From: SIG587 sp045544035
GTDB lineage: Bacteria > Bacillota > Clostridia > Oscillospirales > Acutalibacteraceae
Direction of reading: 5' to 3'
Length of the DNA stretch: 34,093 nucleotides
Assembly: GCA_045544035.1 (NCBI GenBank)
Contig: JAZPYE010000005.1
Coordinates: 1-34,093, forward strand
The notes under the pieces were generated by a model, which was given only the letters and a program-made list of their open reading frames with translations, was not told the DNA's origin and made no database searches. Below, piece after piece: positions 1-7,195 of the stretch. The translations under genes and the position numbers were made by a program. The first letter of the stretch is position 1; each line of letters begins with the position of its first letter.

Positions 1-798
1 GCAGCAATAAGTAACATTAATTTAAAAATTGAACAGGGTGAAATTATTGGCATTATCGGCCACACAGGCTCGGGTAAGTCAACCCTTGTGCAGCATTTAA
101 ACGGTCTTTTGACCCCAACATCAGGCAAGGTGCTTTTTGAGGGTAAAGATATTTGGGAAAAGGGTACCAAAATTAAAAAAATTCGTGAAAAGGTGGGCCT
201 TGTTTTTCAGTATCCCGAATATCAGCTTTTTGAAGAAACCGCTAAAGAGGACATTGCCTTTGGCCCCAAAAATATGGGAATCACGGGAGATGAGCTTGCC
301 GAGCGTGTTATCAGTGCCGCAAGGTCGGTTGAATTAAATGAGGAGCTTTTAAACAAATCTCCCTTTGATTTATCGGGCGGTGAAAAGCGCAGGGTTGCTA
401 TTGCAGGCGTGCTTGCAATGAACCCCAAGGTGCTCATTTTTGATGAACCAACAGCAGGTCTTGACCCGGTTGGCAGAGAAAATATTTTGAAAATTGTTAA
501 GGACTGTCGCGATAAAAACGGCGCTACGGTTATTATGGTTTCCCACAGTATGGATGACATTGCCCTTATTGCAGATAGAATTCTTGTGATGAACAAGGGT
601 AGCGTTTTTATGTTTGATACCGTGCATAATGTTTTCTCAAATTCCGAAAAGCTTATGGAAATTGGCCTTAATGTTCCTAACATCACAAAGGTTTTTGTGG
701 AACTTAAAAAGCAGGGAATTAATATTCCAAGTAATGTTTACACAATCGAGGATGCCATAAAAGCAATCCTATCCTATGCGAATGGGAGGGAAAAATAA
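1..798 (+). CDS. ecfA2: ECF transporter ATPase, EcfA2-like (5' truncated)
   Basis: ATP-binding subunit of an energy-coupling-factor (ECF) vitamin/metal uptake transporter. It hydrolyses ATP on the cytoplasmic face and drives EcfT plus exchangeable substrate-binding S components. The open frame runs from base 1, so the true start lies upstream of the window; the first internal ATG at 88 is not the start because Walker A (GHTGSGKST, bases 58-84) precedes it. Also visible are a Q-loop (VFQYPEYQLF), the ABC signature LSGGE (370-384) and Walker B LIFDEP (433-450). The stop overlaps the ATG of ecfT by one base (TAATG), implying translational coupling. Clostridia normally encode ecfA1-ecfA2-ecfT-truA behind the ribosomal protein cluster, so ecfA1 is expected just upstream. 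The choice of A2 over A1 rests on adjacency to ecfT. Confidence 0.93.
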   Translation, partial: AAISNINLKIEQGEIIGIIGHTGSGKSTLVQHLNGLLTPTSGKVLFEGKDIWEKGTKIKKIREKVGLVFQYPEYQLFEETAKEDIAFGPKNMGITGDELAERVISAARSVELNEELLNKSPFDLSGGEKRRVAIAGVLAMNPKVLIFDEPTAGLDPVGRENILKIVKDCRDKNGATVIMVSHSMDDIALIADRILVMNKGSVFMFDTVHNVFSNSEKLMEIGLNVPNITKVFVELKKQGINIPSNVYTIEDAIKAILSYANGREK

Positions 799-1607
799 TG
801 CTTGATAACATCACCTTTGGTCAGTTTATTGACACAAAGTCTGTTCTCCACAGGCTTGACCCAAGAATAAAGATTATTCTTTTAATTGCCATAATTGTTT
901 TTATTTTTCTTGCAGGCAACTTTGTAAGCCTTGGCCTTATTGCCGGCTTTTGCATTGCTTTGCTTATAAGCTCAAAAATTCCACTTAAAATGTACCTAAA
1001 AAATCTTAAGGTTATTTTACCCATTGTGGTTTTTACGGCGATTATAAACACCTTTTATGTAAGCACCGGCACAGTTTTGCTTAACTGGTGGATTTTTAAG
1101 ATTACTACCGATGGAATTATGCGAGCGGTGTTTATGTCCTCAAGGGTTATTTTGCTCATTTTAATCAGTTCAGCCCTTACCTACACAACAACGCCCAACG
1201 ATTTAACTGATGCCATAGAACGTCTTTTGTCACCACTTAAGTTAATCGGGTTAGGCAACCTTGTTCATATGCTTGCAATGATGATAACCATTGCTCTCCG
1301 TTTCATTCCCACACTTCTAGAAGAAACAGGGAAGATTATGAACGCCCAAAAGGCAAGGGGAGCTTCATTTACAGAGGGCAAGCTTACGGAAAAAATCAAG
1401 GCGCTTATTCCCATTTTAGTGCCCCTTTTGATTTCATCAATTCGCAGGGCTTACGAACTTGCCGAGGCCATGGAGTGCCGCTGCTATAACGGTGGCGAGG
1501 GCAGAAGCCGAATGAAGCAGTTGAGGCTTTTCAAAAGGGATTTTTGTGCAATTGCCACTTGTGTTTTGGTGTGCACAGCGATGTTTGTTTTAAATATTTT
1601 CTTTTAG
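798..1607 (+). CDS. ecfT: ECF transporter transmembrane subunit EcfT
   Basis: Membrane scaffold of the ECF transporter that links the two ATPases to substrate-specific S proteins. At 269 residues it has the usual family length, with several hydrophobic segments (for example around residues 25-60, 70-105 and 110-135) and a C-terminal hydrophobic stretch. The cytoplasmic coupling region carries an Ala-Arg-Gly motif (KARGAS). The second motif takes the form ECRCYNGGEGR, as is common in group II EcfT proteins. The start overlaps the ecfA stop and no separate ribosome binding site is needed beyond GGGAGGG at 784-790. No S component is encoded in the window, consistent with the shared module type whose S proteins are scattered. 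Confidence 0.93.
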   Translation: MLDNITFGQFIDTKSVLHRLDPRIKIILLIAIIVFIFLAGNFVSLGLIAGFCIALLISSKIPLKMYLKNLKVILPIVVFTAIINTFYVSTGTVLLNWWIFKITTDGIMRAVFMSSRVILLILISSALTYTTTPNDLTDAIERLLSPLKLIGLGNLVHMLAMMITIALRFIPTLLEETGKIMNAQKARGASFTEGKLTEKIKALIPILVPLLISSIRRAYELAEAMECRCYNGGEGRSRMKQLRLFKRDFCAIATCVLVCTAMFVLNIFF

Positions 1608-1616
1608 GGGTAGCTT

Positions 1617-2348
1617 ATGAAAAGAGTGCTTCTTAAAATTTCATATGATGGCACTGATTATTGCGGCTGGCAGGTTCAGCCCAATGGTAAATCTGTGCAG
1701 GAAACCCTGCAGGATGCCCTCGAAGAAATGCTTAAAGAGCGTGTAAACTTGACCGGTTGCAGCCGCACCGATGCAGGTGTTCACGCAAGGGAATTTTACT
1801 GTCATTTTGACTGCAGTGAAAGCATTCCCACAGCGGCTTTTGTGCCGGGGCTCAACCGCCTTTTACCTGATGACATTGCGGTGCTGTCGGCTTTGGATGT
1901 TGCACCCGATTTCCATGCAAGATATTCGGCAAAGGGTAAAAAATACACCTATGTTATTGATAATGGCACGGTTGCCGATCCGCTTCGTTCAAGGTATGCG
2001 CTGCATATAAAAACCCCATTAAGTATAGAAAAAATGAATTCACTTTGCAGTGCACTTGTGGGCACCCACGATTTTAAATCCTTTTCTTCCTCAAAAAGAA
2101 CGGTTTCTGACACCGTTCGCACCATAAGTGAGTGCAGGGTGGAAAAGAAGGACAACCTTGTGCTCCTTTCGGTCACGGGAAACGGTTTTCTTTATAATAT
2201 GGTGAGAATTATCGTTGGCACCTCCCTTGATGCCTCAAACGATAAGCTAAGCAGAGAAGATATAAAAAACATCTTTTCTCTTGACCGTGATGAAATTGGA
2301 ATGACGGTTCCCGCAAAGGGACTGTTTTTAGAAAAGGTCTTATACTAA
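1617..2348 (+). CDS. truA: tRNA pseudouridine(38-40) synthase TruA
   Basis: Isomerises uridines 38-40 in the anticodon stem-loop of many tRNAs to pseudouridine. The 243-residue protein shows the catalytic motif GCSRTDAGVHA with the essential Asp at residue 52, the N-terminal ISYDGTDYCGWQVQPN motif, and a C-terminal GNGFLYNMVRIIVGT motif typical of TruA. It begins nine bases after ecfT, matching the conserved ecfT-truA order in Firmicutes. In many relatives rplM-rpsI follow truA; here a DUF5711-like gene follows, so the ribosomal run has ended or been rearranged. Confidence 0.95.
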   Translation: MKRVLLKISYDGTDYCGWQVQPNGKSVQETLQDALEEMLKERVNLTGCSRTDAGVHAREFYCHFDCSESIPTAAFVPGLNRLLPDDIAVLSALDVAPDFHARYSAKGKKYTYVIDNGTVADPLRSRYALHIKTPLSIEKMNSLCSALVGTHDFKSFSSSKRTVSDTVRTISECRVEKKDNLVLLSVTGNGFLYNMVRIIVGTSLDASNDKLSREDIKNIFSLDRDEIGMTVPAKGLFLEKVLY

Positions 2349-2379
2349 TTTTAAATTTTACTGATAGAAGGTGAAAAAG

Positions 2380-3648
2380 GTGCCTGATTACAGAAAGAAA
2401 AATGTTAGGCGTGCTACAAGAAGGTCTAAAAGCCGTGTTAAAGACATTGAAATGAAGAAAAAAAACAGTGAAAAACAGGAAACTCCCGAAGGGGAGGGCA
2501 GCAGGCTGCGCGTTGTTAAAGGAAACAAGAAAAAAAGGCAGGCTGTTACCCGTGCTGTTTTTGTCTCGGTTGCTGTTGCTGTCGTAATACTTATAACCGC
2601 AAACTTTTTGCTTCCCACAGGAATTGGGGATTTTATCACAGGTGTTAAATATTCTTTAAGCAGTGGGGAATACCCTGTTTCTCTCGTTGGAGGAGATTCC
2701 TTGCTGTCTGAAAAGCAGGGAAGCCTTATTTACACTCTTACCGATACAAACCTCGAGGTTTATTCCTTGGGTGGAAAAAATGCTTTAAGTTCTGCCCACG
2801 GTTTTTCTTCCCCCGTTATGAAAACCTCGCCCACAAGAGCTGTGGTTTATGAGCAAGGTGGAAAGGGTCTTAAGCTTTATGGTATGGATAAACTTATCCT
2901 TTCGGAAAGCTATGATGATAATATCATATCGGCAGGCCTATCCCGTTCGGGCGCCTATGCCGTTGCTACCACCTCAAAGGATTTTGCTTCAAGGGTTACG
3001 GTTTATTCAAAAAATTCAAAGATGCTCTTTGAATGGAGCAGTTCGGTTGAGATTGTAAGCGATGTGGCGCTGTCACCAATGGGAAATAGACTTGCAGTTT
3101 CGGTTTTCAGCAGCCAAAACGGGCAGTACATTTCAAAGGTTTATATTTTCGGCTTCGATTCGGCAACACCGCTTCACACAACAGAGTACCAGGGAAAACT
3201 GATTTATTCTATCAGCACACGTTCTAATTCGGGAATTTTCTGTGTTTATAACGGCGGTATGGATTTTATAAGCTGGGGTAAATTCAAAGAAAGCAAATTC
3301 ACCACCGATTACGAGGTTCGTATGCAGCGTGGAACTAATAGTATTTGCGCTCTTGCAAGTTCAAGAGTTGGTGATAAAAAGGACACAAAAATCACCGCAT
3401 TTTCTAGTGGCGGCAAGCAGCTTTTTGAAACAAACTGGAAGCAAAGCATCACCGATTTTGCCGTTATGGGCGATAAAATTTTAATTTTAAGTGACACAAG
3501 CGTTTATTTGCTTGATAAAAAAGGTAATGTTCTTAAAAAGGGAGATGCCGGCTTTGGCGGTGTTTCGGTGCAGGCTGTATCAACCGAAAAGGCCGTTGTT
3601 GTAACCGATAACTCACTTATAAGCGTTGCACTTACCGCAATAAAATAA
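2380..3648 (+). CDS. DUF5711-like membrane-anchored beta-propeller protein
   Basis: Uncharacterised family. The N-terminal ~55 residues are very basic (many Lys/Arg). One hydrophobic segment follows (AVFVSVAVAVVILITANFLL). About 330 residues of repeated short beta-strand units then resemble a WD40/PQQ-like propeller outside the cell. This architecture matches what I know of DUF5711 proteins in Clostridia. GTG at 2380 is preferred over GTG at 2371 because AAGGTG (2368-2373) lies six bases before 2380 but overlaps 2371. The mature protein would be 422 residues. The gene sits between truA and holA with short gaps, so it is probably co-transcribed. Its function is unknown. The basic N-terminus could contact nucleic acid or membrane phospholipid; that is speculation. 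Confidence 0.8.
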   Translation: MPDYRKKNVRRATRRSKSRVKDIEMKKKNSEKQETPEGEGSRLRVVKGNKKKRQAVTRAVFVSVAVAVVILITANFLLPTGIGDFITGVKYSLSSGEYPVSLVGGDSLLSEKQGSLIYTLTDTNLEVYSLGGKNALSSAHGFSSPVMKTSPTRAVVYEQGGKGLKLYGMDKLILSESYDDNIISAGLSRSGAYAVATTSKDFASRVTVYSKNSKMLFEWSSSVEIVSDVALSPMGNRLAVSVFSSQNGQYISKVYIFGFDSATPLHTTEYQGKLIYSISTRSNSGIFCVYNGGMDFISWGKFKESKFTTDYEVRMQRGTNSICALASSRVGDKKDTKITAFSSGGKQLFETNWKQSITDFAVMGDKILILSDTSVYLLDKKGNVLKKGDAGFGGVSVQAVSTEKAVVVTDNSLISVALTAIK

Positions 3649-3661
3649 TGAGGGAATAAAA

Positions 3662-4717
3662 ATGCCGATTTGTTTTGAACAACAACTGAAAAAGAGTTTA
3701 GAGCAGGGTCGCCTTCATGGCGTTTACCTGCTTTTCGGCGATGATTTATATCTTAAAAACCTTTACCTCGATAAAATTATTACCGCGGCAAACGTGAAGG
3801 ATGATATTTTTAACCTACATCTTTTTGAGGCGTCGGCTGAGCTTCAGCAGGTTTACGATGCGGTTTTACAGTTCCCCTTAATGAACGATAAAAAGGTTGT
3901 GGTTTTAAAAGATTTTGCCTTTGAGGATGCAGGCGACAGCGAATTTAAAAAGCTTTGCGCACTGACTACTGAGTGCAATGAGGACAATATTTTTATCCTT
4001 GTTTTTGAGGATGAGGAGTTTGACCATAAAAGGTCGGCACGGGCAAAGGCGCTTATTGCCGCTGTGGAAAAGGCAGGCGGCCTTGCGGCACTGATTAACC
4101 ACCGTGAAACAGGTGAACTTGTGCGAATGCTTACAGCAGGCGCCGCAAAACGCGGTTGTAAAATGGCGGCAGATGCCGCACGCTATCTTACCCAAAATGT
4201 TTCACAGGATATAAGCGTTTTAAAGTTTGAACTTGAAAAGCTGTGCGCCTTTGTGGATGGCGGAACAATAGAAAAAAACATTGTCGATAAGGTTTGCACA
4301 AAGACTGTTGAGGCTTCGATTTATGATTTGACAAAGGAAATTTTTGCCTGCAACAGCCAAAAGGCCCTGCGCCTTGCCGATGAATTGTTTTATATGCGGC
4401 TGGCAGCCACCTCAATTCTTTTCACAATGCATTCGGCTTATGTGGATATGTACCGTGTTTTTTGCGGGGCCGAGGCGGGCATTTCTCACGAAACGGTTGC
4501 CGAGGATTTTGCATATCCTCCGAACAAAAAGTTTTTAACAAATTCTGCAAGGCTTAATCTTAGGAACTTTAATGAAAACAAATTAAAGCTGAGCTTTGAG
4601 GAACTCTTTAACGCCGATAGACTTCTTAAAAGCTTTGGCACTGATGAGCGCGCTGTTATTGAACAGCTTATAATTCGCCTTATTTATATAATTCAAAAGG
4701 GTGAAAAAATTGATTAA
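3662..4717 (+). CDS. holA: DNA polymerase III subunit delta
   Basis: Delta subunit of the clamp loader, which opens the beta sliding clamp during replication. The 351-residue length fits HolA. The N-terminal region carries the family signature (YLLFGDDLYLKN, then FPLMNDKKVVVLKDF), the middle domain has LKFELEKLCAFVDG, and the C-terminal collar domain contains RLADELFYMRLAATSILFTMHSAY. The start follows a short AT-rich gap after the DUF5711 gene, with GAGGG as ribosome binding site. The 3' end overlaps the next gene, which suggests coupling. In many Firmicutes holA neighbours rpsT or comEC; that context is absent here. Confidence 0.92.
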   Translation: MPICFEQQLKKSLEQGRLHGVYLLFGDDLYLKNLYLDKIITAANVKDDIFNLHLFEASAELQQVYDAVLQFPLMNDKKVVVLKDFAFEDAGDSEFKKLCALTTECNEDNIFILVFEDEEFDHKRSARAKALIAAVEKAGGLAALINHRETGELVRMLTAGAAKRGCKMAADAARYLTQNVSQDISVLKFELEKLCAFVDGGTIEKNIVDKVCTKTVEASIYDLTKEIFACNSQKALRLADELFYMRLAATSILFTMHSAYVDMYRVFCGAEAGISHETVAEDFAYPPNKKFLTNSARLNLRNFNENKLKLSFEELFNADRLLKSFGTDERAVIEQLIIRLIYIIQKGEKID

Positions 4718-5312
4718 GTTGGATAGAGCCGTTATTGTTGAGGGCAAATATGATAAAATTCACCTTGAAAACTACATAGACACCCTTATAATCACAACCG
4801 ATGGTTTTAGAATTTTTAAGGATAAGGAAAAGATGGAGCTTATTCGTGCTTTAGCAAAAACCAAAGGAATTCTTATTTTAACTGATTCAGACAATGCGGG
4901 CAAGGTGATTCGTTCCCACCTTAAGCAGTGTGTAAGTGAAGGCGAAATTTTAAATGTTTATCTTCCTGCGATTTTGGGAAAAGAAAGGCGCAAGAAAAAA
5001 AACAGCGCCGAGGGAATTCTGGGTGTTGAGGGCGTAAACGGAGATATAATTTTAGATGCCCTTAAAACGGCAGGTGTTACGGCCTGCAAAAGGGAAGAAC
5101 GCGGGCGTAAAATACAAACCCGTGATATGTATTTTTGGGCTCTTTCGGGAACTCCGTGCGCAAACGAAAACCGAGTTAGCCTTTTAAGATACCTTAATTT
5201 ACCCACGAATTTAACCACACCGGCTTTAATTGATTATGCTAACTGTATTTACGGTTATGAAAATTTTGAAAATAAGGTGAAGGAATGGCAAGAACTGAGG
5301 GACAAAAGTTAA
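4710..5312 (+). CDS. rnmV: RNase M5-like Toprim ribonuclease
   Basis: Toprim-domain endonuclease of the RNase M5 family, which matures the ends of 5S rRNA in Firmicutes. The Toprim motifs are clear: VEGKYDK supplies the Glu near the N-terminus, and LILTDSDNAGK supplies the paired Asp residues. A basic linker (KERRKKKNSAEG) and the C-terminal RNA-binding half follow. TTG at 4710 is preferred because AAAGGGTG (4697-4704) sits about six bases upstream; a GTG at 4701 lies inside that Shine-Dalgarno sequence. This gives 200 residues, close to the usual 180-190. The gene overlaps holA by eight bases. RNase M5 is usually beside rsmA, so this location is atypical. A plain Toprim/DUF4093-type protein is the alternative. 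Confidence 0.8.
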   Translation: MIKLDRAVIVEGKYDKIHLENYIDTLIITTDGFRIFKDKEKMELIRALAKTKGILILTDSDNAGKVIRSHLKQCVSEGEILNVYLPAILGKERRKKKNSAEGILGVEGVNGDIILDALKTAGVTACKREERGRKIQTRDMYFWALSGTPCANENRVSLLRYLNLPTNLTTPALIDYANCIYGYENFENKVKEWQELRDKS

Positions 5313-6283
5313 AACTGCTTTATCTCATAGAGATTTTTCGAAAATATTCCGATGAAGAGCATCCACTGACTGCTCCGCAAATAATTGAATATTTAGCCAA
5401 ACAGGGTATCGAAGCCGAAAGAAAATCAATTTACCGCGACATTGATGTGCTTATTGATTACGGTTTTGATATTGTGAAAAACCGCGGCAACGGCGGTGGT
5501 TTTTTCCTTTCATCAAGGGAATTTGAGGTGCCTGAAATTAAGCTTCTTACCGATGCCGTTCAGGCGGCGAGCTTTATAACGGCAAAAAAATCAAGGGAGC
5601 TTACTCAAAAGCTGGATGAAATGCTCAGTGTTTATGAGGCAAAAAAGCAAAAGGGATATTCCTACATTGATATTAGCCATAAATGCAAAAATGAGGAAAT
5701 TTATTATACCATTGACAATTTAAGCCGCGCCATCGAAAAGCGTGTCAAGGTTCGCTTTAAATATGTGAGAAGAAGGCTTAACGATAACCGCACCATCTGT
5801 ATGGATGAAAAAATTATTACGGTAAGCCCCTATGCGCTTTTGTGGCAGGATGATTCTTACTATCTTGTGTGCAACAATGAAAAATATGATAATTTAATGA
5901 ATTTGTGCCTTGATAGAATGCGTTCGGTATCCATTTTAGATGAGCCTTTCAGGCATTTTAGCGAGGTTAGTGAATATAAGGATAAATTTGACATTGCCGA
6001 CTATGCCGCAAAGTCATTTAATATGTTCTGCGGTGAGCCCACAAAAATAAAACTTCGCTGCGCAAAAGAACTTCTCGAACAGGCAATTGACCGTTTTGGT
6101 GAAGATATTTTTATTTACAATGTTCAGGAAAACACCTTCGACTTTGATGTTAATGCAAATTTGAGCGATGGTCTTGTGAGCTGGATTTTGCAGTTTGGAA
6201 AAAGTGTTGAGGCAGTGGCACCGCAGTCACTTAGAGAAATGATTAAAAACCGTTTAAGTCATTTAAACGAACTTTATAAATGA
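5285..6283 (+). CDS. WYL-domain transcriptional regulator (HTH_11/YafY type)
   Basis: Predicted cytoplasmic DNA-binding regulator of 332 residues. Residues 1-75 form a winged helix (TAPQIIEYLAKQGIEAERKSIYRDIDVLIDYGFDI), the usual HTH of WYL proteins. Residues ~145-225 form the WYL Sm-like ligand-sensing domain, with SPYALLWQDDSYYLV in place of the canonical W-Y-L run. The rest is the C-terminal WCX extension. WYL domains bind nucleic-acid fragments or small ligands, so the ligand cannot be predicted. The gene overlaps the RNase M5 gene by 28 bases, with AAGGTG four bases before the ATG, implying co-expression with a nucleic-acid processing operon. It is followed by a 40-residue small ORF. Confidence 0.88.
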   Translation: MARTEGQKLKLLYLIEIFRKYSDEEHPLTAPQIIEYLAKQGIEAERKSIYRDIDVLIDYGFDIVKNRGNGGGFFLSSREFEVPEIKLLTDAVQAASFITAKKSRELTQKLDEMLSVYEAKKQKGYSYIDISHKCKNEEIYYTIDNLSRAIEKRVKVRFKYVRRRLNDNRTICMDEKIITVSPYALLWQDDSYYLVCNNEKYDNLMNLCLDRMRSVSILDEPFRHFSEVSEYKDKFDIADYAAKSFNMFCGEPTKIKLRCAKELLEQAIDRFGEDIFIYNVQENTFDFDVNANLSDGLVSWILQFGKSVEAVAPQSLREMIKNRLSHLNELYK

Positions 6284-6293
6284 GGAACAATTA

Positions 6294-6416
6294 ATGCAGT
6301 CTCAAAAAATAACCCTTTCCAGTGAACTGATCATTGGCTTTAGCGGAAAGATAATCGATAAATTTTTTGAATTTAAAACAACATTTAAAAAACTGGAAGA
6401 AAAATTTGTTATTTAA
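6294..6416 (+). CDS. Small ORF, 40 residues, uncharacterised
   Basis: An ATG ten bases after the WYL regulator stop is preceded by GAGGAA (6282-6287) at ideal six-base spacing. The frame encodes 40 residues, beginning MQSQKITLSSELIIGF and ending KKLEEKFVI. The composition is protein-like: a hydrophobic first half and a lysine/phenylalanine-rich amphipathic second half. It stops five bases before a bidirectional terminator, so it fills the remainder of the operon neatly. There is no recognisable domain. Position and ribosome binding site are the only support. It could be a small partner of the WYL protein or a non-functional 3' extension. Confidence 0.5.
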   Translation: MQSQKITLSSELIIGFSGKIIDKFFEFKTTFKKLEEKFVI

Positions 6417-6420
6417 AAGC

Positions 6421-6452
6421 AAAAGGCAACAACCAAACGGTTGTTGCCTTTT
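6421..6452. terminator. Bidirectional intrinsic terminator
   Basis: A perfect 14-bp inverted repeat, AAAAGGCAACAACC / GGTTGTTGCCTTTT with a four-base loop (AAAC), lies between the convergent small ORF and the DUF1624 gene. A-tracts on one side and T-tracts on the other make it work both ways. The right arm overlaps the first two bases of the DUF1624 stop codon. Confidence 0.9.
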
Positions 6453-7191
6453 AAAACATTATTGTGAAAATCAGATATAAAATCGGTTGATGCGCAAGGT
6501 AAATGATAAGTGAATGCCGACCAATGAAGTTTAGCAGAAAAACGGGCTTCGTATTAAGATGCCTTAAAAGATTTTGCTTTTTAAAAAGTAGGCAGAAAAA
6601 ATAACCGCAAAGGAAAAGAAAAAACCAGGGGAGAAATGAAAAATAGTCGGTGGAATAAAAATCATAGGGTGCAAAGCCGAAAAAAGCGGTGACTATATTG
6701 GCATAAAGGAATTTAGGCATTTTTATCAAATTAATTGTGCCAAAGCCTAAAAAGCCTAAGTTACAGTTTTTAAACAATAAAAAAAGCAAAAATGAGATAA
6801 TTGCACCAAGTGCGGGTGGTATCTTTTTAAGAAGGTTTTCTATGGGTATAAGCGCCAGCATTGCCGTTCCCAAAAAGGTGAGAATGCCGAAAACAATGGG
6901 AAAATCCGGCATAACAATGAGGGTGACCGCCGTGACAATAAGTCCGCCGCCAAACACCATAAGCCCTCTTTTTAAATGTTTTGAGCCAAGGGCTCGACAA
7001 AATCCCGAAAGGAAAATGAAGGTGATGCAAATGCTCTGCTGCCAAATTATTCTTGGTTGGCCCGAAAACCAGGGCAGGGAAACCCCTTGAAGATAGGCCA
7101 AATTCCAAAGGGCGTGGTAGATAACCATACTGATAATTGTTATCCCTCGTATGGTATCAAGCAGGTGGAGCCGTGTTTTTATTTGTTCCAT
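6451..7191 (-). CDS. Heparan-alpha-glucosaminide N-acetyltransferase-like (DUF1624) membrane protein
   Basis: Integral membrane protein of the DUF1624 family, related to acyltransferase-3-like enzymes that acylate sugars at the membrane. The start at 7191 gives 246 residues. It begins MEQIKTRLHLLDTIRGITIISMVIYHALWN, where the R-G-x-x-x-x-x-M-x-x-x-H pattern near the N-terminus is the family hallmark. About seven hydrophobic helices follow, and the C-terminus ends with RHSLIIYLAHQPILY, the conserved catalytic-side signature. The longer frame to 7341 is discarded because it overlaps the upstream YgiQ gene. The gap to the YgiQ stop is four bases, so the two form an operon. The true substrate is unknown. 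Confidence 0.85.
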   Translation of the reverse strand: MEQIKTRLHLLDTIRGITIISMVIYHALWNLAYLQGVSLPWFSGQPRIIWQQSICITFIFLSGFCRALGSKHLKRGLMVFGGGLIVTAVTLIVMPDFPIVFGILTFLGTAMLALIPIENLLKKIPPALGAIISFLLFLLFKNCNLGFLGFGTINLIKMPKFLYANIVTAFFGFAPYDFYSTDYFSFLPWFFLFLCGYFFCLLFKKQNLLRHLNTKPVFLLNFIGRHSLIIYLAHQPILYLIFTIMF

Positions 7192-7195
7192 AATT

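Noticed and set aside
222..686. A 154-codon minus-strand frame inside ecfA2
   Set aside because: Antisense to a gene with complete Walker and signature motifs, so it is a shadow.
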